NCBI GenBank assembly: GCA_903911825.1 | Contig: CAIWFB010000156.1 | Coordinates: 1 to 40,924 of the forward strand | Origin: an uncultured Verrucomicrobia subdivision 3 bacterium | Lineage (GTDB): Bacteria > Verrucomicrobiota > Verrucomicrobiia > Limisphaerales > UBA11358 | Length of the DNA stretch: 40,924 nucleotides | Reading direction: 5' to 3' | Part shown: positions 38,811 through 40,924 of the stretch, in pieces | Numbering within the stretch: the first letter of the stretch is position 1 | Layout of the letters: the number at the start of each line of letters is the position of its first letter | Program-made: the position numbers and the translations under genes | Notes under the pieces: model-generated | Database searches by the model: none | The model's input: only the letters and a program-made list of their open reading frames with translations | Told to the model about the DNA's origin: nothing

Positions 38811-40924
38811 TTACTTCTTCACGTTCGCCGCTGCACGGAAGATACGGAGCAAGCCGTAATCATATTTCTCGCCGAGCGATTCTTTCACGCCCACGAGATT
38901 GCCCCAGCCTTTGCTGGCGAAGGCGGCGGCGATTTCCGTCTGTGCTTCGGCGGCGAGCAATTGCGAAAGGTCAATCGCTTCACCCGCTTCAATCGCCGTG
39001 CCCAAGTGGCCGTAAATCGTGCCAAGCGTCAGACCGCGACTGCCAGCGACTTCGGCGGGTGTTTTGCCTTCCCGAAAACGGCGCAACGTCTCCCGCGCGG
39101 TCTCACCCAACTGCGAGCGCTGTGTGATGGGCGCGACGAATGTATCTTCGGCAAAAACTTGGCGTGGATGGGTCTGTAAATGCGCCGCAATCTGTTCGCG
39201 GAAGGCCGCACCGAACTCGCGCAACTTTTTCTCGCCCACGCCGCTGATGCGGGCGAAGTCGTTTTCGGTCTGCGGATAATTCCGCGCCATCTGCCGCAAC
39301 GCGACGTCAGAGAAGATAATGTAGGCGGGGACATCGCGCTTATCGGCGAGCTGTTTGCGCACCAGGCGCAGCTGCTCGAACAACAGTTCGTCGCATGCGA
39401 TCTCCCCGACGTGGCGGGTTTTGGTTTCGGCCGCAACCGTTGGTTTGGTGAGCGTGATTTTGCGCCGTTCCTTGAGGATCGCGCACCCTTCGGCGGTGAG
39501 TTCCAGCGTGCTGAATTGCTCGGCCGTTTGTCGCAACAAGCCTAGGCGAACAAGTTCGCGGCCAATCGCCGCCCATTCGGGGCGACTGTGTTCCTTGCCG
39601 ATGCCGTAGGTGGAAAGTTCGGTGTGATTCCAGTTACGGATTTTCTCCGTCGCCGCGCCGGTGAGCACTTCCACCACGTGATTTAACCCCACGCCAAAGC
39701 CGCCTTTCTCGCGGATGCGATAGACGCACGACAGAAATTTCTGCGCGGCGAGGGTGCCATCGAACGTGGCGCGCGGGGAAAGGCAATTGTCACACGCGCC
39801 GCAGTTGTCGGCGGAAAATTCTTCACCAAAATACGCGAGCAATTCCACGCGGCGACAATTCGCGCCCTCGGCGTAGTGCATCATCTGCTGCAATTGCTTG
39901 CGGGCGATCTCGCGTTCCTGTGGATTGGGCTTTTCGTCGATGAACGTCATCTGTTTGACCGCATCGCCCGCACTGAACAGCAGCACGCATTCCCCGGGCA
40001 GACCATCGCGACCCGCGCGGCCGGTTTCCTGATAGTAGCCTTCGATATTTTTTGGGAGATCGTAGTGAACCACGAAGCGGACGTTCGGTTTGTTGATGCC
40101 CATGCCGAAAGCAATCGTGGCGCAGATCACTTTCACCTCATCCCGCAGAAATAATTCCTGATGCTCGGCGCGTTCTTTGGGCGCGAGACCGGCGTGATAC
40201 GGACGGGCGCGGATACCATCGCGACTTAATTTCTCGGCGACGCTCTCCGCGCCTTTGCGCGAGAGGCAATAGACGATGCCGCTTTCCTTGCGCCGCCCCC
40301 GGAGAAATTCCACGAGCTGATCGTAAGGCCCGGCTTTGGGCATGACGCGGTAAGTCAGGTTTGGGCGATTGAAGCTGGCGACATAAGTTTTTGGCGCGCG
40401 CAGTTGCAGATGCGCGACGATGTCTTCGCGCACGCGGCCCGTGGCAGTGGCGGTGAGCGCCATGAAGGGGACGTTCGGAAAATGTTTTCGTAGTTCAGCG
40501 ATCTGGCGGTATTCAGGACGAAAATCGTGACCCCACTCACTGATGCAGTGGGCTTCATCAATGGCGACGAGTTGCACGTTCCACTTTTGCAGGTCGGATA
40601 AAAAGCCCGAGAGCATCAGCCGCTCGGGCGCAACATAGAGCAGACGAAATTCGCCATTATGCAAGCCGCGCAGGCGTTCGCGAGATTCCCCGGCGTTGAG
40701 TGAAGAATTTAAGAACGTGGCCGCGATACCGCTGGCTTGTAGGGCATCCACTTGATCCTTCATCAAGGCGATCAACGGCGAGACAACGACCGTGAGGCCG
40801 TCTTTGGCCAGTGCAGGAAGCTGAAAGCAAAGCGATTTGCCGCCTCCGGTCGGGAGCAGGGCGAAGACATCTTTGCCTGCGAGCGCATCGCGGATGATCT
40901 CCTCCTGCAACGGACGGAACGACG
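38811..40924 (-). CDS. recQ: ATP-dependent DNA helicase RecQ, 5' end cut by window edge
   Basis: RecQ unwinds DNA 3' to 5' in recombination and repair. About 704 codons are visible; the sequence enters as SFRPLQEEIIRDALAGKD, so only about 20 N-terminal residues are missing. Motif I is LLPTGGGKS, motif II IDEAHCISEWGHDFR, then LTATAT and the C-terminal helicase motif HYDLPKNIEGYYQETGRAGRDG. The RQC zinc site is CRRVELLAYFGE...CGACDNC. An HRDC domain follows (LVRKQLADKRDVPAYIIFSD ... RISGVGEKKLREFG). A last helix-turn-helix-like segment (EGKTPAEVAGSRGLTLGTIYGHL) resembles the HTH_40 domain found on some RecQ proteins. It is convergent with msrB. Confidence 0.96.
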   Translation of the reverse strand, partial: SFRPLQEEIIRDALAGKDVFALLPTGGGKSLCFQLPALAKDGLTVVVSPLIALMKDQVDALQASGIAATFLNSSLNAGESRERLRGLHNGEFRLLYVAPERLMLSGFLSDLQKWNVQLVAIDEAHCISEWGHDFRPEYRQIAELRKHFPNVPFMALTATATGRVREDIVAHLQLRAPKTYVASFNRPNLTYRVMPKAGPYDQLVEFLRGRRKESGIVYCLSRKGAESVAEKLSRDGIRARPYHAGLAPKERAEHQELFLRDEVKVICATIAFGMGINKPNVRFVVHYDLPKNIEGYYQETGRAGRDGLPGECVLLFSAGDAVKQMTFIDEKPNPQEREIARKQLQQMMHYAEGANCRRVELLAYFGEEFSADNCGACDNCLSPRATFDGTLAAQKFLSCVYRIREKGGFGVGLNHVVEVLTGAATEKIRNWNHTELSTYGIGKEHSRPEWAAIGRELVRLGLLRQTAEQFSTLELTAEGCAILKERRKITLTKPTVAAETKTRHVGEIACDELLFEQLRLVRKQLADKRDVPAYIIFSDVALRQMARNYPQTENDFARISGVGEKKLREFGAAFREQIAAHLQTHPRQVFAEDTFVAPITQRSQLGETARETLRRFREGKTPAEVAGSRGLTLGTIYGHLGTAIEAGEAIDLSQLLAAEAQTEIAAAFASKGWGNLVGVKESLGEKYDYGLLRIFRAAANVKK

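Noticed and set aside
1-40924. tRNA, rRNA, prophage or known defence cluster
   Set aside because: Read on both strands for cloverleaf-like segments, integrases, capsid or restriction genes; nothing convincing was found, though no computational RNA search was possible.

Overview
The window is GC-rich bacterial chromosome and most likely comes from a Verrucomicrobiota bacterium of the Pedosphaera/Limisphaerales type. This rests on two PEP-CTERM secreted proteins, a DUF2851 protein, an AsmA-like/GldAFG-type operon, few Shine-Dalgarno sequences, and above all several classes of short palindromic repeats. Some repeats lie between genes; others are inserted in frame inside conserved enzymes. No rRNA, tRNA, CRISPR array or prophage was recognised.

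Layout. 1-107: end of an IS3-type insertion sequence, next to a truncated small membrane protein. 475-747: an array of thirteen degenerate 21-bp units. 844-2525 (-): a PEP-CTERM protein and a histone-deacetylase-like hydrolase. 2713-4133 (+): S1/P1-type nuclease and DUF423 protein. 4291-4407: the 3' tail of a lost fabD, followed by fabG, acpP and fabF (4517-6953). 6976-8807 (+): an unknown membrane-anchored protein and a pyrimidine-nucleoside phosphorylase. 8865-9897 (-): pyrF and a small ABM monooxygenase. 9941-11392 (-): a secreted subtilase. 11490-12782 (+): hisD. 12807-15496 (-): a polytopic membrane protein behind a dus gene. 15581-16624 (+): a ROK kinase.

16643-24258 (-) is a compact five-gene operon: GldA-like ATPase, permease, GldG-like protein, DUF4340 protein and a large AsmA-like protein, with overlapping or abutting stops and starts. 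It is followed by a second PEP-CTERM gene (24474-25205, -) and a DUF2851 protein (25503-26972, +). 27020-34666 (-) is a run of phosphohexomutase, glyS, DUF2127, an L-arabinokinase/galactokinase-like GHMP kinase, an unknown protein, a GalU-like nucleotidyltransferase and infC. The mutase, kinase and nucleotidyltransferase together suggest conversion of sugars to sugar-1-phosphates and UDP-sugars. 34774-38726 (+): an AddB-like nuclease coupled to a lipoprotein MsrB. 38811-40924 (-): recQ, running off the window.

The most notable signal is the repeat biology. Two families of REP-doublet (REPIN-like) elements sit in frame inside a histone deacetylase homologue, a nucleoside phosphorylase, a DUF2851 protein and AddB. 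AddB additionally carries two different 7-bp microsatellites. No mobilising RAYT transposase is present here. I see no clear undescribed defence or biosynthetic system; the best leads are the coding-sequence REPINs, the 21-bp array, the five-gene ABC/AsmA operon and the arabinokinase-like sugar module.
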